Assembly: GCA_022385805.1 (NCBI GenBank)
Contig: MU277686.1
Coordinates: 382,025 to 446,024, forward strand
Length of the DNA stretch: 64,000 bases
From: Pilatotrama ljubarskyi
Taxonomy: Eukaryota; Basidiomycota; Agaricomycetes; Polyporales; Polyporaceae
Direction of reading: 5' to 3'
The notes under the pieces were generated by a model. The model worked only from the letters and a program-made list of their open reading frames with translations, had not been told where the DNA came from and searched no databases. Positions 46,057-57,063 of this stretch are shown here, piece after piece. How positions within the stretch are numbered: position 1 is the first letter of the stretch; the number at the start of each line of letters is the position of its first letter. A program made the position numbers and the translations under genes.

Positions 46057-46592
46057 GGCTGTGAGGGCTTCGCGTTCATTGTGTGAGTCGACAACATGCT
46101 CAAGGTGCATGACATACATGTATTTTAGCTGAGGCTTTACCGGTTTGAAGGCTGAGGGATGTCCACTTGAAGATGTTGTCAAACAGTGCAAGTACGGCAG
46201 GCTCACTTGGTGACTGGGGCAGCCACTGGCAAGACTTCAGCTTTGCAGTTCATGCTGCCAACTGTTGGGAGAAACCTTTTTTTGGCTTTTACACACCGTC
46301 TTTGGTAATGTCCGGGAGCCAGACTCTGTCACTGAGTGGCTGAGTGTCCAGATATGATAATTTGCCTCGCTTTGGTGGGCTTCCACGAGCTCGAAAGGCA
46401 GTGCTGCTCTTCCTGAGTCTGAATCCTAAAGTCTGTACCAAATAAGGGATTATCTGCCCACAGATACAGATATCCCTACCAGGGGTAGGGATATCACAAA
46501 GATCTAAAACATGAGCATCCGGATCCGCAATCCCTGGTGTAATCTTGCAAAATCCCTGAGGATATCCCTATCCCTGCCACTGCCTAGCAGTC

Positions 46593-47288
46593 CTGCAGTA
46601 TGCGGCAATGCTCGTCCACAGCATAGAGCTCGACAGATGAGTCAAAACTATGGCTTTTCAAGTTGCTTATTTTACAGGAGCATTTGGTTTGCTCTATGCA
46701 CATGAGCGCATACTATGCCAATGGGGTGTTACATGGTACTGAGCAGCCACTGCCCACCAAACAGCACATGCAGAAGACAATGAAGGGTAACTTTCTGCAC
46801 TGTAATCCTACCATCCAGTCTTGCAAGCCATCTATTCTGCAGCCTCAGAGAATCATGGTGTTGGGTACCCTGGACTGGTGTCCTCCCTCACAGGTCATTG
46901 AAATGGCATACAGCTCCAAAGTGTGGTGACAGACTCACAGTGCCTGACTCCAGCAATTCCGAGCCACACTTTCTGAGCTGAAGGATGTACATCACAGTCT
47001 GCCCTTGTTTCACAGCTAGCAACTCTGCAAACTATTGTCGAAGAGGTGTTTCACTGTGATTAGCAGCCACTAGAGTGATATGGCATTGAGCTAGACTGTG
47101 CGTATTGGCCAAGAGTCATTGGACATGATAGCTGCAAGTGCACAGTATAAGCAGTATCAGATTAGAGAGCACGAGGTGTGTGCATATGCATATCAAGCAA
47201 TACAGTAGTTACTTCAAATAACAGAGAACAGATGCATGGCAGTGTGCATACAGGATAACAGAGGAGTGAACCCAAAAACAGAATAAAG
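46593..47288. other. degenerate intergenic or transposon-derived sequence
   Basis: About 0.7 kb of AT-richer sequence between the hAT element and the family 2 LTR. The short frames show no conserved protein. It is likely old repeat remnant. Confidence 0.4.
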
Positions 47289-47939
47289 TGTTACATACCG
47301 TGCTTGAACTCGAAGTCCACACCCAAACTCTGCCGTACTCTACCGTACTCCACTCTTGTACTCCATACTCCATCCACCCCAATCATGCTACTATTTCACC
47401 ATTGCCTCATGTTCATTCTCTTAACAATAGGTCTATTGTCTTTACACCTTACTTTTATACTCCACACCTACTCCTTTCTATTCCGTACTCCTTATTGTAT
47501 ACGGAAACAATAGGCTCTACTTCTGTTTATACCGCTCCAAAATGTAGTAGATACTCAGTTCAGATATCTCATGTACCAACTCATCTGCCCAACACCGTCC
47601 CCCTTATCAGACTTCCGCCTTAGGTCCGGTCGTACTCCGCCTAGTCTGACCTGACTTAACCCTTGCCAGTATCTTGCTCAAATCAGCCCTATTCCGTCTC
47701 CATTCCTCCCAATCCTCCCTTCTGAAGATCTTCTCTGACCCTGTACTCTGAAGTCCGGCCTCCAACTCTGGACCCCTTCTCTAGTCAGCCTCTATCCAGA
47801 ATTGAGGACAACTGTCATGAACCTGTGCATTGCTAATAGCCTTGCAGAAGTTCTCCCCCGTGCATACTCTGATCTCCGGTTCAACTCCAACGTTGTACTC
47901 CACACCCCCAGAGTTCTGAAGTCCACACAGTTTTAACAG
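47289..47939 (+). mobile_element. LTR, family 2, left copy
   Basis: Starts TGTTACATACCGTGCTTGAA and ends CACAGTTTTAACA; it aligns along its length with the LTR at 56458-57063. Shared blocks include CGAAGTCCACACCC near the start and TTGCAGAAGTTCTCCCCC near the end. The flanking five bases (TAAAG and GTATA) do not match, so it is not a simple solo LTR. It may be the 5' LTR of an element whose 3' LTR is the right copy. Confidence 0.75.
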
Positions 47940-47970
47940 TATATCCAAACTCAACGGGTCTCTTACGATA

Positions 47971-48077
47971 TGACCACTCCTGCAGGCCCTGACAATATCT
48001 TTCAAGGATTCTTCGCCCGCAGGATCACTGTTCCAGTCAGGTCAACCACTCTGGTCAACACCACTAGGCCAGTACAC
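47971..48077 (+). pseudogene. possible retrotransposon gag start, truncated by LTR
   Basis: An ATG at 47971, 31 bp after the family 2 LTR, opens a frame (MTTPAGPDNIFQGFFARRI) that stays open until the family 1 LTR at 48078. The position suits the first codons of a gag gene, but the fragment is too short to prove it. Confidence 0.3.
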
Positions 48078-48675
48078 TGTTAGGACGCGTGCCGTAGACG
48101 GCAGGCAGACGGGGGAGACAGAGTTCCGGGGGTTCCGGACGGGGTCCGGCTACGACACGGGGGTGGGGACTTTGGCAAAGCTATTGGCAACACCCTGAGC
48201 GGTTTCGTCTAGTGTCCCCTATTTACTAGAGGCCACCGACAAGGAGACGGGAAGGGGCAGAGGGTAAATGGAGTTCCGACGAGTTGCGGGGAGTTGCGGA
48301 GAAGGAAGATGTATTGCGGGGGAGTACCGAAGGAAGAAGCCGAGGGGTAACGAGACAGAGGCGAGATAACAACGAAGTAACAACGAGGTGTCTGAACTGA
48401 GGCAAAAGCTACTACCAGCTCAGCTATTTATACTAGGTAACCCCAACGAATAAGGAAGGGTCCTAGGTCATAGGCATCGGACTTCCGGGAACTCCGAGGC
48501 CTAGTGATGCAAGACAAGAGAAGGGATAAACTGATAAGAAGAGATATGACATCAAGAGGGATAAGACTCGAAGGCTACTAAGTAAGGTAAGTGCGGACGT
48601 CTGAGGAAGTCCCGTCCGGAACTCCTGCGGCAGTTCCGGCGGAGGTCACGCTCCTTGGTGGCACAGGTCGTGACA
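48078..48675 (+). mobile_element. LTR, family 1, second copy
   Basis: Starts TGTTAGGACGCGTGCCGTAG and ends CACAGGTCGTGACA; homologous along its length to the solo LTR at 41390-42003. Flanks differ (TACAC and TCGAT), so there is no target duplication. It directly abuts gypsy pol sequence. Either it is a recombinant join or sequence has been deleted on one side. Confidence 0.8.
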
Positions 48676-48876
48676 TCGATGCGTGAAGTACATCTATGTC
48701 AGACTCGCTCCTAGACCTCACCAGAATTCCGGAGGAGTATCATGAGTTTACGGACATCTTCAGCAAGTCCAAAGCAGATGAGCTACTGGAGCGCCACCCT
48801 TACGACCTAAGGATCAAGCTCAAACCTTGGGTGGTTCATTCAGATTCTCCCTGCGGAGCTCTGGTCCTCTTTGTTA

Positions 48877-49306
48877 TTACCATTTGCATAAAAGTTGTCA
48901 CGTGACACTTTTCTTCTCCATGCCGCATCTCGGATGTCAAAAAAACCATTGCAGCTTACAGAGCTCATGGAATCAGATCCTTCCTTTGTCTGAGGAAAGA
49001 TAAAATTATGTGCTATTTTTTGATATATATTTTGGATGGTGAATGAGGCTCGCATGCTCTAGTTTGGACACTGAGCCCAGCTGATGTTAGCTGAAGCCAA
49101 TATGACCATAGTGGGCCATTTGGCATGCTTCCTGGTCACCACTCCACCCATTTTATATGACTATCCAAAGATCAAAACCTGATAAACTGACTACAAAATA
49201 TATCAAGATTTTTGAGGGACTCTGTACTGAGCTACAGATTTTTTGAGGGGGGAGGCCGCAGGCGAAGCCATTCTGGTCACGTAACAGCTTTTATGCAAAC
49301 GGTAAT
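48877..49306 (-). mobile_element. MITE copy B, inserted in gypsy pol
   Basis: A 430-bp element with inverted ends TTACCATTTGCATAAAAGTT on the left and the same with two changes at the right. It is flanked by TA on both sides (48875-48876 and 49307-49308). Removing it with one TA restores the pol frame across LFVKK, which fixes the boundaries. The TA duplication points to Tc1/mariner-type mobilisation. Homologous to copy A at 41199-42230 in opposite orientation. No coding capacity. Confidence 0.9.
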
Positions 49307-51832
49307 AAGAAAATGGATGAATTTCTGCAGCTCTGCGTGGACTACTGAGATTTAAATAAGATCACCCAGAAGGACCCGTATCCACTTCCTCTCATCTCAG
49401 ACTTGCTGGATACTCCATGGAAGGCTCATATCTACACCAAGATTGGCCCCCACCACGCGTACAATCTAGTCTGCATTGCACCCGGAAATGAGTGGAAGAC
49501 CGCTTTTTGGACTCACTATGAATACCCCAAATGGCTTGTTATGCCCCTCGGACTTTCCAATGCTCCCGCTGCTTTTCAGCAGTTTGTCAACAACATCTTT
49601 GTGGACTTGCTCGATGTCTGCATTGTGGTCTACCTTAACAACATCCTGATCTACTCCAACAACCCTGAGCAGCAGTGGGAACACATCAAAGAGGTATTCC
49701 GCTGACTTCAGAAGAACAAGCTGTTTGCCCGCACAGACACGTGTGAGTTTCACGCCAACTCTGTCGAGTATCTCAGATATATCCTCTCCCCCGACAGACT
49801 TACCATGCCTGAATCCAAGGTCAAGGCCGTTCTCGACTGGCCCGAACCCTGCAGAGTCTGTGACGTTCAATCCTTTCTAGTGTTTGCAAACTTCTATCGA
49901 CGGTTCATACTTAACTACCCCCAAATTGTACTATCCCTTACCCGCCTCACATGCAAGTCTGTTCCTTGGAACTTCTTCGAGGACACTCTCAAGAAGGCAT
50001 TCACTACAGCTCCAGTTCTGCACCATTGGAAGCCATATCACCCTCTCACCATTGAGACCGACACATCAGACTACGCTATTGCCAAAATCCTTTCCCTCAC
50101 CATCGACTCTGGTGAGCTTCACCCTGTTGCCTTTCACTCCTGCACCTTGACCGGCATGAAGTTGAACTACAACACCCATGACAAGGAACTTCTTGCAATC
50201 TTTGAGTGTTTCAAGACCTGGCAGCACTACCTCGAGGTTTCTGCAACTCTGATCAATGTCATCACGTATCACAAGAATCTGGAGTACTTTGCGACCATAA
50301 AACTCCTCACCCGCAGGCAAGCCCACTGGGGAGCTCCTCTCCCAATCCAACCTCGTAGTGCACTTCCGCCTGGGGAAACTAGGTGCAAAGCCTGACATCT
50401 ACCCAAAAGAAGGGGGCAGTGACCACTCTGCAGTCAACCCACACAATTTCTGACCGGTTTTCACTCAGGAGCAGTTTGTAATCTCACTCCGCGTGACTGT
50501 ACTCCGTGCCTCCTTCATTCTAGACTCTGACCAACTCCATTCAGACATCAAGTCTGCTCAATCTACCCCGACCCACAACCAGGAGCTCTCTGCAGCTCTC
50601 CAACGTGCTGCTGAGGATAATCCAAAGTGGACTTAGGACAAAGATGGACTACTCCAACTCAATGGTTGCATCTATGTACCCAACTCTGATGACCTCTGTC
50701 TCTGCATGCTCTGGGCCAACCATGACCACCTGACAGCAGGCCACTGGGGACAGAACAAGATGCACCCTCTTTGTCTGGAATTACTGCAAGTTCTGCACCA
50801 CCTGCATTTGCTCCAAGTCCCCTCACCATCTTCCCTATGGCACGCTGAAGCAAATCCTGATTCCTGAAAGACCTTGGATCTCCAATTCCATAAACCTCAA
50901 TGAGCAGCTCCCCAACTCCATTGGCTACACCGCTATATGAGTTATCGTAGATTGCCTCACAAAGCAGGCCATCGTCATTCTTATCCATGACACCTTGACT
51001 GCCTCAGAGTTGGCGGACTTGTTCGTCCTCCATGTCTTCTCCAAGCATGGAGTTCCCTCACATGTTACCTCTAATCAGGGTTTGGAGTTTGTCTCTCACT
51101 TCTTCCGCTCACTTGTAAAGGCTCTTGACATGTGCCTTCACTTCACCTCCAGTTACCACCCCAAAGGCAATGGCCAGACCAAGCAGGTCAATCAGACTTT
51201 GGAGCAGTATCTCTGAGTCTGCTCCAACTCCTACCCCTTGCAATTCCAACAATGTGCCCAATGCGACTACTGGCATATCACCCTTCTTCATGAACAGGGC
51301 CTACAACCCCACGATCTCTGTCCATCCTGAGTGGGACCTCACCTCTGCGTGTGCCCACGAGTTCGCAGTCAATCTCAATGAGCTTCACTCCGTACTCCAC
51401 CAACAGACTGCTGAAGCCCAGGCCCGGTATCAGATTCAGGTGGACAAACACCGTCTTCTGGTGCTGGACTTCAAGGTTGAAGAACAGGTCTATGTCCATG
51501 CAGAGCACATCCGTACTATGTGGCCTTTAAAGAAGCTCTCTGAAAAGTTCCTTGGCCCATTCCCCGTCATCACATAGGCCGGAACTCACTTCTTTACACT
51601 CTGACTTCCGGACTCCATGCACGCAGTACACCCCATCTTCCACATATCCCAGCTGGAACCAGCAACTCTGGACACCATCCCTGGATGTGTCCAACCTCTG
51701 CCTCCTCTAGTACTTGTCGACAGCAAGCCAGAGTATGAGATCACAGAGATACTTGACTTCAAGACCAACTGTCAGAGGTGGAGTTGCCAACTCCTCTTTC
51801 TAGTCTGCTGAGCAGGCTACAAAGGCACCGAT

Positions 51833-52532
51833 TGTTAGGAACCGTGCGGGGGTAAGACCGGAATCCCGGAGGCCGGAAGACGGAAGGCCGATATCGGACC
51901 GGAAGGGTCCGATCGGAAACCAGTCGGAGTACACACGGTACTGAGGGTATTGAGAGGACTCGCGAAACTATTAGTAACGCGCTTTGAGAGTCGACGGAGT
52001 CCTCTAATTTATGGAGGAATGTACCATTATGTAATCAGACCGAAAGCGGACCGATGTCGGAGGCCGGTCGGAGACCGGCAGTAGAAGTCGAAGTGTCGTA
52101 AGTGCTGGTTACCAGAGGACAAGTCACGAAGGGCTTGTCTTAGTAGTGTCGGAGGTCGGACTGTAATCGGACCGGAGTCGGAATCGGATCGGACTGGAGA
52201 TTGGAGGACGGAATGTTATTTCGGAGGATCAACAAATGGGTAAAGGACGGGGGACCGAAGAGTTGTACCAGCAGATCAGGTGGTTAACGAGATATCTGAA
52301 CTAAAGAGCTACCCTATAGAATCCGAAGCTTATATAGTAAGAAGTAAGTAAGGTTCGGGTTTGTAAAGAGTAACTGAGGAGGGGAGCTCGGAGGTCAGAT
52401 CGCATGGAGTACGGCACGGGTTAGTCTCATCGCCGATGATGACGAGTGAGTCTTGGAGTGGTCTCAGAGCCCAATCGGACTGATCGGGTTGCGAAAGGCG
52501 CTGGACCGGAAGGGTCCGCACGGGCGCTAACA
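51833..52532 (+). mobile_element. solo LTR, family 3 (target duplication CCGAT)
   Basis: A 700-bp LTR starting TGTTAGGAACCGTGCGGGGG and ending CGGGCGCTAACA, flanked by perfect CCGAT repeats (51828-51832 and 52533-52537). It splits the chromodomain of the gypsy remnant, whose reading continues exactly across it. It carries repeated CGGAC/GGTCGGA motifs. It is related to family 1 in the block GAAACTATTAGTAACGC. Confidence 0.92.
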
Positions 52533-52640
52533 CCGATGAGGAAACCTCTTGGATCCTTGTGATAGAGCTTGGACATGCACAGGAGCTGGTAGCAGATTTC
52601 CATGCTGCTTACCCCTCCAAGCCTGGACCTCTTGAGAAGT

Positions 52641-54905
52641 TATCTTGACACACATTGTCGTGACCGTGGGTTGGCGTGATAGGGTTGTGCATGTACAGAT
52701 AGTATCAGCTGAAAAGAGACTGTTACGTTACTTTTGCTGAACCACCTCGGAAACAACAACGAACAAAACCAAACTCCGAGGACAGAAGTTCTGTGTATAT
52801 GTATATACATGAGGGTGGATCATACCTGTCTAAATCAAGTTGACCTGCTGATTACCTCTTCCACTGCTGCAAAGCTTGTCGGTTTTCCTTCTTTCCAGAC
52901 AGGGGCTTTGCCAAGTTTGGGGTAAGGTCTGTTTTTAGTTAAGCTTTCCAGCTTGAGTGAGCTGTCGAGCTGGGTGCTGAGTAGATGCGGAGTATACCTA
53001 GTGAAATCCCGACAAGATCTAACCTTCACTATGCTTAGATTGTATGCTAACCTTGACTCTATCTCCTTTCCAGATGTCTCCAGAAAGTTCTCTACCCTTC
53101 TGTAGAACATATCACAAAATCTAGCAGAGTTTTCCCTAGGCTAGCGTCTGTGAGTCCATTTTTTGTATTTACCTCTTTGGTGCAACTATGCTTGATGTGC
53201 AGTCGTTCCCGTCAATCTTCCTAACACTTACCAATCAATCAAACACTCCAATCGTCAGTCAGCTTAGATTGCTCTGACCCCGGGCTTCGTCCCACGTAGG
53301 TCCAACCGTTCACTGACTCTGACGCACTTACCTCTGCAGTGATGTAGCTAGCCGAGACCCGTCTATCGTAGACGCGAAGTAACGACCAAAGTGACCCAAA
53401 ACCTCGATGAATTGAGTACTACAAGGCCTACACCACTACTTCAATACCTCCTTGAAGAAACACTTGACAAATCGACCTAGAAAACCAAAGGAATATCAGT
53501 ACCTGAACTGCCTACAAACTACTCACCTGGTGATACTGCTGCTGGACTTGTGACTGATTCAGCTTGGCTGCCTTTTGTTGGCTGCTTTGCTGAATTTCTG
53601 CTTGCTTTCTTCTACTAAATTCTTGTTATTTGTAGTACTTTGCGGGCTGGTATATATCCCTTTCCTGAAGCCCTTCCAGAACATTCTATGTACCTTACAA
53701 ATTAACTATCTATGGCTGACTAACCCAACGCAGAAACCTCTCATCTATGCGAGAACCTTCCAGAACCTTCTTCATCTTTCTAATTTGTCATCCATTCCTT
53801 GAAAGCTGTGTTTTGCACTGCCTTCTCTGATCTCTATGGCCTTCTAGACTACACCAGGCTTGGCTAAGCCTTGCCTAGTCTCTTCTGGACTGTCCTAGAC
53901 CACTCCAGAGCACCTAGGCCCTCCTAGCCTGCCCTGCTCCCTGCTGGACTTAATTAGTCGTGGGCTTGATGCGAGGCTGCATGTTCCAGGCCTGCACAGC
54001 CTTGGTTATTGTTGTAGGTGCATGCTAGCCTGGTTCAGGCTTCCTCTACATCAGTACCCCTCTGTATTCAAGTCTGGGGCCCTTGATCTCTTCTATTAAC
54101 TCCTCTGTTTCCGATAGTTGCAGAATCATGATTGATGAGTGACCTAAACAAAAAGGGTCGCCCAGTCTGATGTCTATGACAACTGTCTCCATGCTAATCG
54201 TCCATGTGTCAATATTGGACGTCTCCTTGGATATGATCATCCAATTTCCACCAGTCCATGTTTGGACTTCGCCCAATGGCTGGTTGGAAAATGAGTGATA
54301 GTCAATCAGGCAATAAGTGGTCAAACAACTTGCCTCCATCGTGGTGATTGTTGTTAGATTTCAGATGCCCAAGGAGCCTCCTTAGACAAATGTCCCCCCA
54401 CTGCGTTCCTTCGTAGAATGGGTAGCGAAACACAAGGGTAGTGCTGGCAGGGGAGTAGGTGTGTTCAAGCCAAAGTATGATGCAGGTCACCTAATACTCG
54501 ACCACGCAAGAGATCCATCCCACAAATCTCTGCTGATCTGGGAACATCAGGCGGCAGTAGCTCCTGATGTGCGGAATGATACCTTGGCATCAGAGTGTCC
54601 CATCCACTGAATCAACTGCTACTCACTCCTCAATATCACCAGCTCCATCTTTGAGCACAATTGTTTGTGAGCAATGCAGGAAGAGACCATTGGGAGTGAA
54701 AAGAACGTGCTGACTCTGGCCGTGAGTCTCCACAGGACATAGTCGAAGTTGGTTCACAGGATTTGGAAGGACACGCCGGCCATGATGATGACAGTGGAAG
54801 ACTGTTTGATGATAGAAGCGCCTGCCATGTCGATGACATTAGCAGTGCTCCTGTAACATTCCTCCAGGCCCACATGTGAGTCTCAACTAATATTTCCTAC
54901 TCTAG
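52641..54905. other. degenerate transposon-derived sequence
   Basis: About 2.3 kb with short frames only. Two adjacent minus frames (54046-54490) encode a weakly protein-like stretch (CLGHSSIMILQLSETEELIE) but no family is recognised. It is probably a mix of old repeat pieces lying between the gypsy remnant and the Cys-cluster pseudogene. Confidence 0.4.
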
Positions 54906-54995
54906 GTGGCTGCAGGTACACTTCTTGTAAGTAATAGTTGCGCACACTGCACATGTCCAGGTAGCAATCACTTTTGGTGCATGAAAATGTGTGCG
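54906..54995 (+). mobile_element. fragment of LINE ORF1 (zinc-knuckle region)
   Basis: Translates as GTLLVSNSCAHCTCPGSNHF then WCM, matching GTLLVRNGCARCTCPGTNHF then WCM of the LINE at 63680-63757, in opposite orientation. It is a short, separate piece of the same LINE family. Confidence 0.7.
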
Positions 54996-55074
54996 CTCAA
55001 TTCACATTTAAGAAGGTCTTTCTATTTGAACTACACTAAGTACTGTAGTCTGATGTCCATAGTCCATACTCTGC

Positions 55075-56238
55075 CTACTCTACCTCATCCTGCTCATCCT
55101 CCTTCTCATCCTGCTCATTACCCGCCTTGTTCTTCTTGCTGCTGCCCTCACTGTTGTCCTCCTCTGTCAGGTGCTCCGTGAAGGCCTTTTCGACCTTCTT
55201 GCGGACTATGCGATGAACCTCAGAGTCTATCCACCACTTGAGCGTGGTGTTGACAGCCTTGGTAATGGTGCCCTTGATCACCTTGAGGTCCTGCGTGATC
55301 AACTCCTTGTGGAGTTCGACCTCCTCATTGAGGAAACGGTAGAGCTGGATGATGGCTCTACGTGTCTTCTGTCCCTCAACAAGGCAATGGTCCAGCAGCT
55401 CCCAATCAGACAGCTCCATCGGGTCTGCAGACCAACTTCGCCCCTCACGGGAAAGGGAGACTTGGAGGTCATCCCGCCCTTCTCTGCTCTGTCCTCCACA
55501 TCCTCTGCCACCTTCTCCACCGTCTTTGCAGACAACAACCCAGCCACCTCCTTACCCTTCCCCTCCACCATGGAGGGTGTTTGCATCAGCTCCTCATCGC
55601 TGCCTTCGATGGTCACAGTGGACCTCTTCACCCACTTCCACGCTGAACTTGTTGGCTCCTCCTGCTTTTTGTTGTGATGGAACTGGATGTCCGCATCCAC
55701 GATGTCCTTCACCTTCCGCTTCTGGCAGTGGATGCACAAGGAGGTCTGAAGCCTGACAAAACTGACACTTAAGGCCCATCTGGACATAACAGTCATAGAA
55801 CTGCCTAGAAAAACAAGTTAGTTCAATGTCACACGAAGTCCGCACCACGTACTTGGGAATGTAGAACACCAAGGGCGGTTTCCCACCCAGCTGCGGCTCT
55901 TGCCCAGCTGCAGCTCCTGCCCAGCTGCGGCCCCCGCCCGGCTGTGGCTCCTCAATGGTATTACCCACCTCCAAGGCATTCTCTGCCATCACTGCCTTGC
56001 GCTTTCTGCTGGCCTTCGTGACCTTGTGCACCCTCTCAGTCTTTTTCTTCTTTGCCTTCTCCACCTTCTTCTCCGCCTTCCTCTTGTCCTCCTCCACCTT
56101 TTGCACCTCCTCTGCCACTTGCACATCCTGTGCGCAGACTTCCTCCTCAGCCTCCCTCCTCAGCACCTCCAGCTCCGCTTTCTTAGTGTGGAGTCACTCT
56201 GTGGCAGACATTGAGGACATGGTGGACATGGTGGACAT
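55075..56238 (-). pseudogene. coiled-coil protein with Cys cluster, transposon-associated, disrupted
   Basis: From the ATG at 56238 the frame reads MSTMSTMSSMSATE followed by a TGA, then KKAELEVLRREAEEEV, a long charged coiled coil rich in Lys/Glu (EEDKRKAEKKVEKAKKKKTE). A Cys-rich segment follows: FYDCYVQMGLKCQF, then, after a frame change near 55740, SLCIHCQKRKVKD, resembling a fungal Cys-x-x-Cys cluster next to basic residues. The C-terminal part is acidic and ends GNEQDEKEDEQDEVE. Proteins with this layout occur in many basidiomycete transposon zones, but I cannot name the family or its role. At least one stop and one frameshift disable it. It lies antisense to the neighbouring LTR at 56458. 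Confidence 0.6.
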
Positions 56239-56457
56239 GGTGGTGATAACGAGAGTGGGTGGGCTGGTCAATGGTGGTGGTTGGGGCGAGAGAGGCAAAG
56301 TCCAATCCCGTTCCCCATGCTTGGTTTATATGCTGAAATCTTCTTATCTCAATCTTGACCCTGACTCCAACTCTGTACTCCTTTTCAGATACAATTCTAT
56401 TCTGACCTTGTATCTTGTTCATAGGCCCTTGAGGGTTCAGGCCTAGAGGGAGGGCAC

Positions 56458-57063
56458 TGTCATATACCGTGCTCAACTTGAAGTCCACACCCGTACCCAC
56501 TCTTGTACTCCGTACTCTGCCCACCTCGATCACATTACCATTTCTTGATTGCACCATCACCTCATGTTTGTTCTCTTCACAATAAGACTATTGTCGTTGC
56601 ATCTTACTTTTGTACTCCGCACTTACTTCTTCCTATTCTGTACTCCTTATTGTATACGGCAATAATAAGCTCTACTTCTATTTATACCTTCCGGAATGTA
56701 GTAGATACTCAGTTCAGATATCTCGTATACCAACTCATCTGCTTAACTCCGTTTTCCTTATCTGACTTCCGCCTTAGGTCTGATCGTACTCTGCCTAGTT
56801 CGACCTGACTTGACCCTTGTCAGTATCTTGCTCGAATCAGCCCTGTTCCATCTCCATTCCTCCTAATTGTTCCTTTCAAAGATTTTGTCCGTACTCTGAA
56901 CTCCAAACTCTAGTACCCAACTCCGGACCCATCCCCAAGTCAACTTCTATCTGGAATTGAAAACACTTGTTGTGAACCCGTGCATTATTAATAGCTTTGC
57001 AGAAGTCCTCCCCCATGCATACTGTGATCTTCGGGCCACCTAGTAGTCTGCACAGTCCTAACA
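56458..57063 (+). mobile_element. LTR, family 2, right copy
   Basis: Starts TGTCATATACCGTGCTCAAC and ends CACAGTCCTAACA. It is directly preceded by a purine-rich tract (AGAGGGAGGGCAC) like the polypurine primer site that sits before a 3' LTR. Homologous to the LTR at 47289-47939 in the same orientation, so the pair may bound one nested element of about 9.8 kb. Confidence 0.75.

Larger units (their letters stand above)
42344..46592 (-). mobile_element. hAT-family DNA transposon, about 4.2 kb
   Basis: Bounded by imperfect inverted repeats: left CCTTAGGCAATGGCAGGGAT, right end read in reverse CTAGGCAGTGGCAGGGATAG. Flanked by CTGCAGT on both sides (42337-42343 and 46593-46599), a 7-bp match close to the 8-bp duplication expected for hAT. 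Subterminal regions carry many GGATA/TATCC and GGATCCGGATA-type motifs at both ends, likely transposase-binding sites. It contains one transposase gene on the minus strand. Confidence 0.82.
48690..52640 (+). pseudogene. Ty3/gypsy pol remnant (RT, RNase H, integrase, chromodomain)
   Basis: Decayed polyprotein of a chromoviral Ty3/gypsy element. Order: the pre-RT block IPEEYHEFTDIFSKSKADEL; reverse transcriptase with YPLPLISDLLDTPWKAHIYT, WLVMPLGLSNAPAAFQQFVN and a catalytic box reading YLNN instead of YLDD; RNase H with IETDTSDYA, AFHSCTLTGMKLNYNTHDKE and TYHKNLEYF (Asp lost); an integrase core LFVLHVFSKHGVPSHVTSNQ with Asp to Asn, and GNGQTKQ where the catalytic Glu is Lys. A chromodomain follows, split as VCxAGYKGTD | EETSW by a solo LTR at 51833-52532. 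MITE copy B sits in the frame at 48877-49306. Several TGA stops replace CGA or TGG codons. It cannot encode active enzymes. No gag or matching LTR pair could be assigned. Confidence 0.9.
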
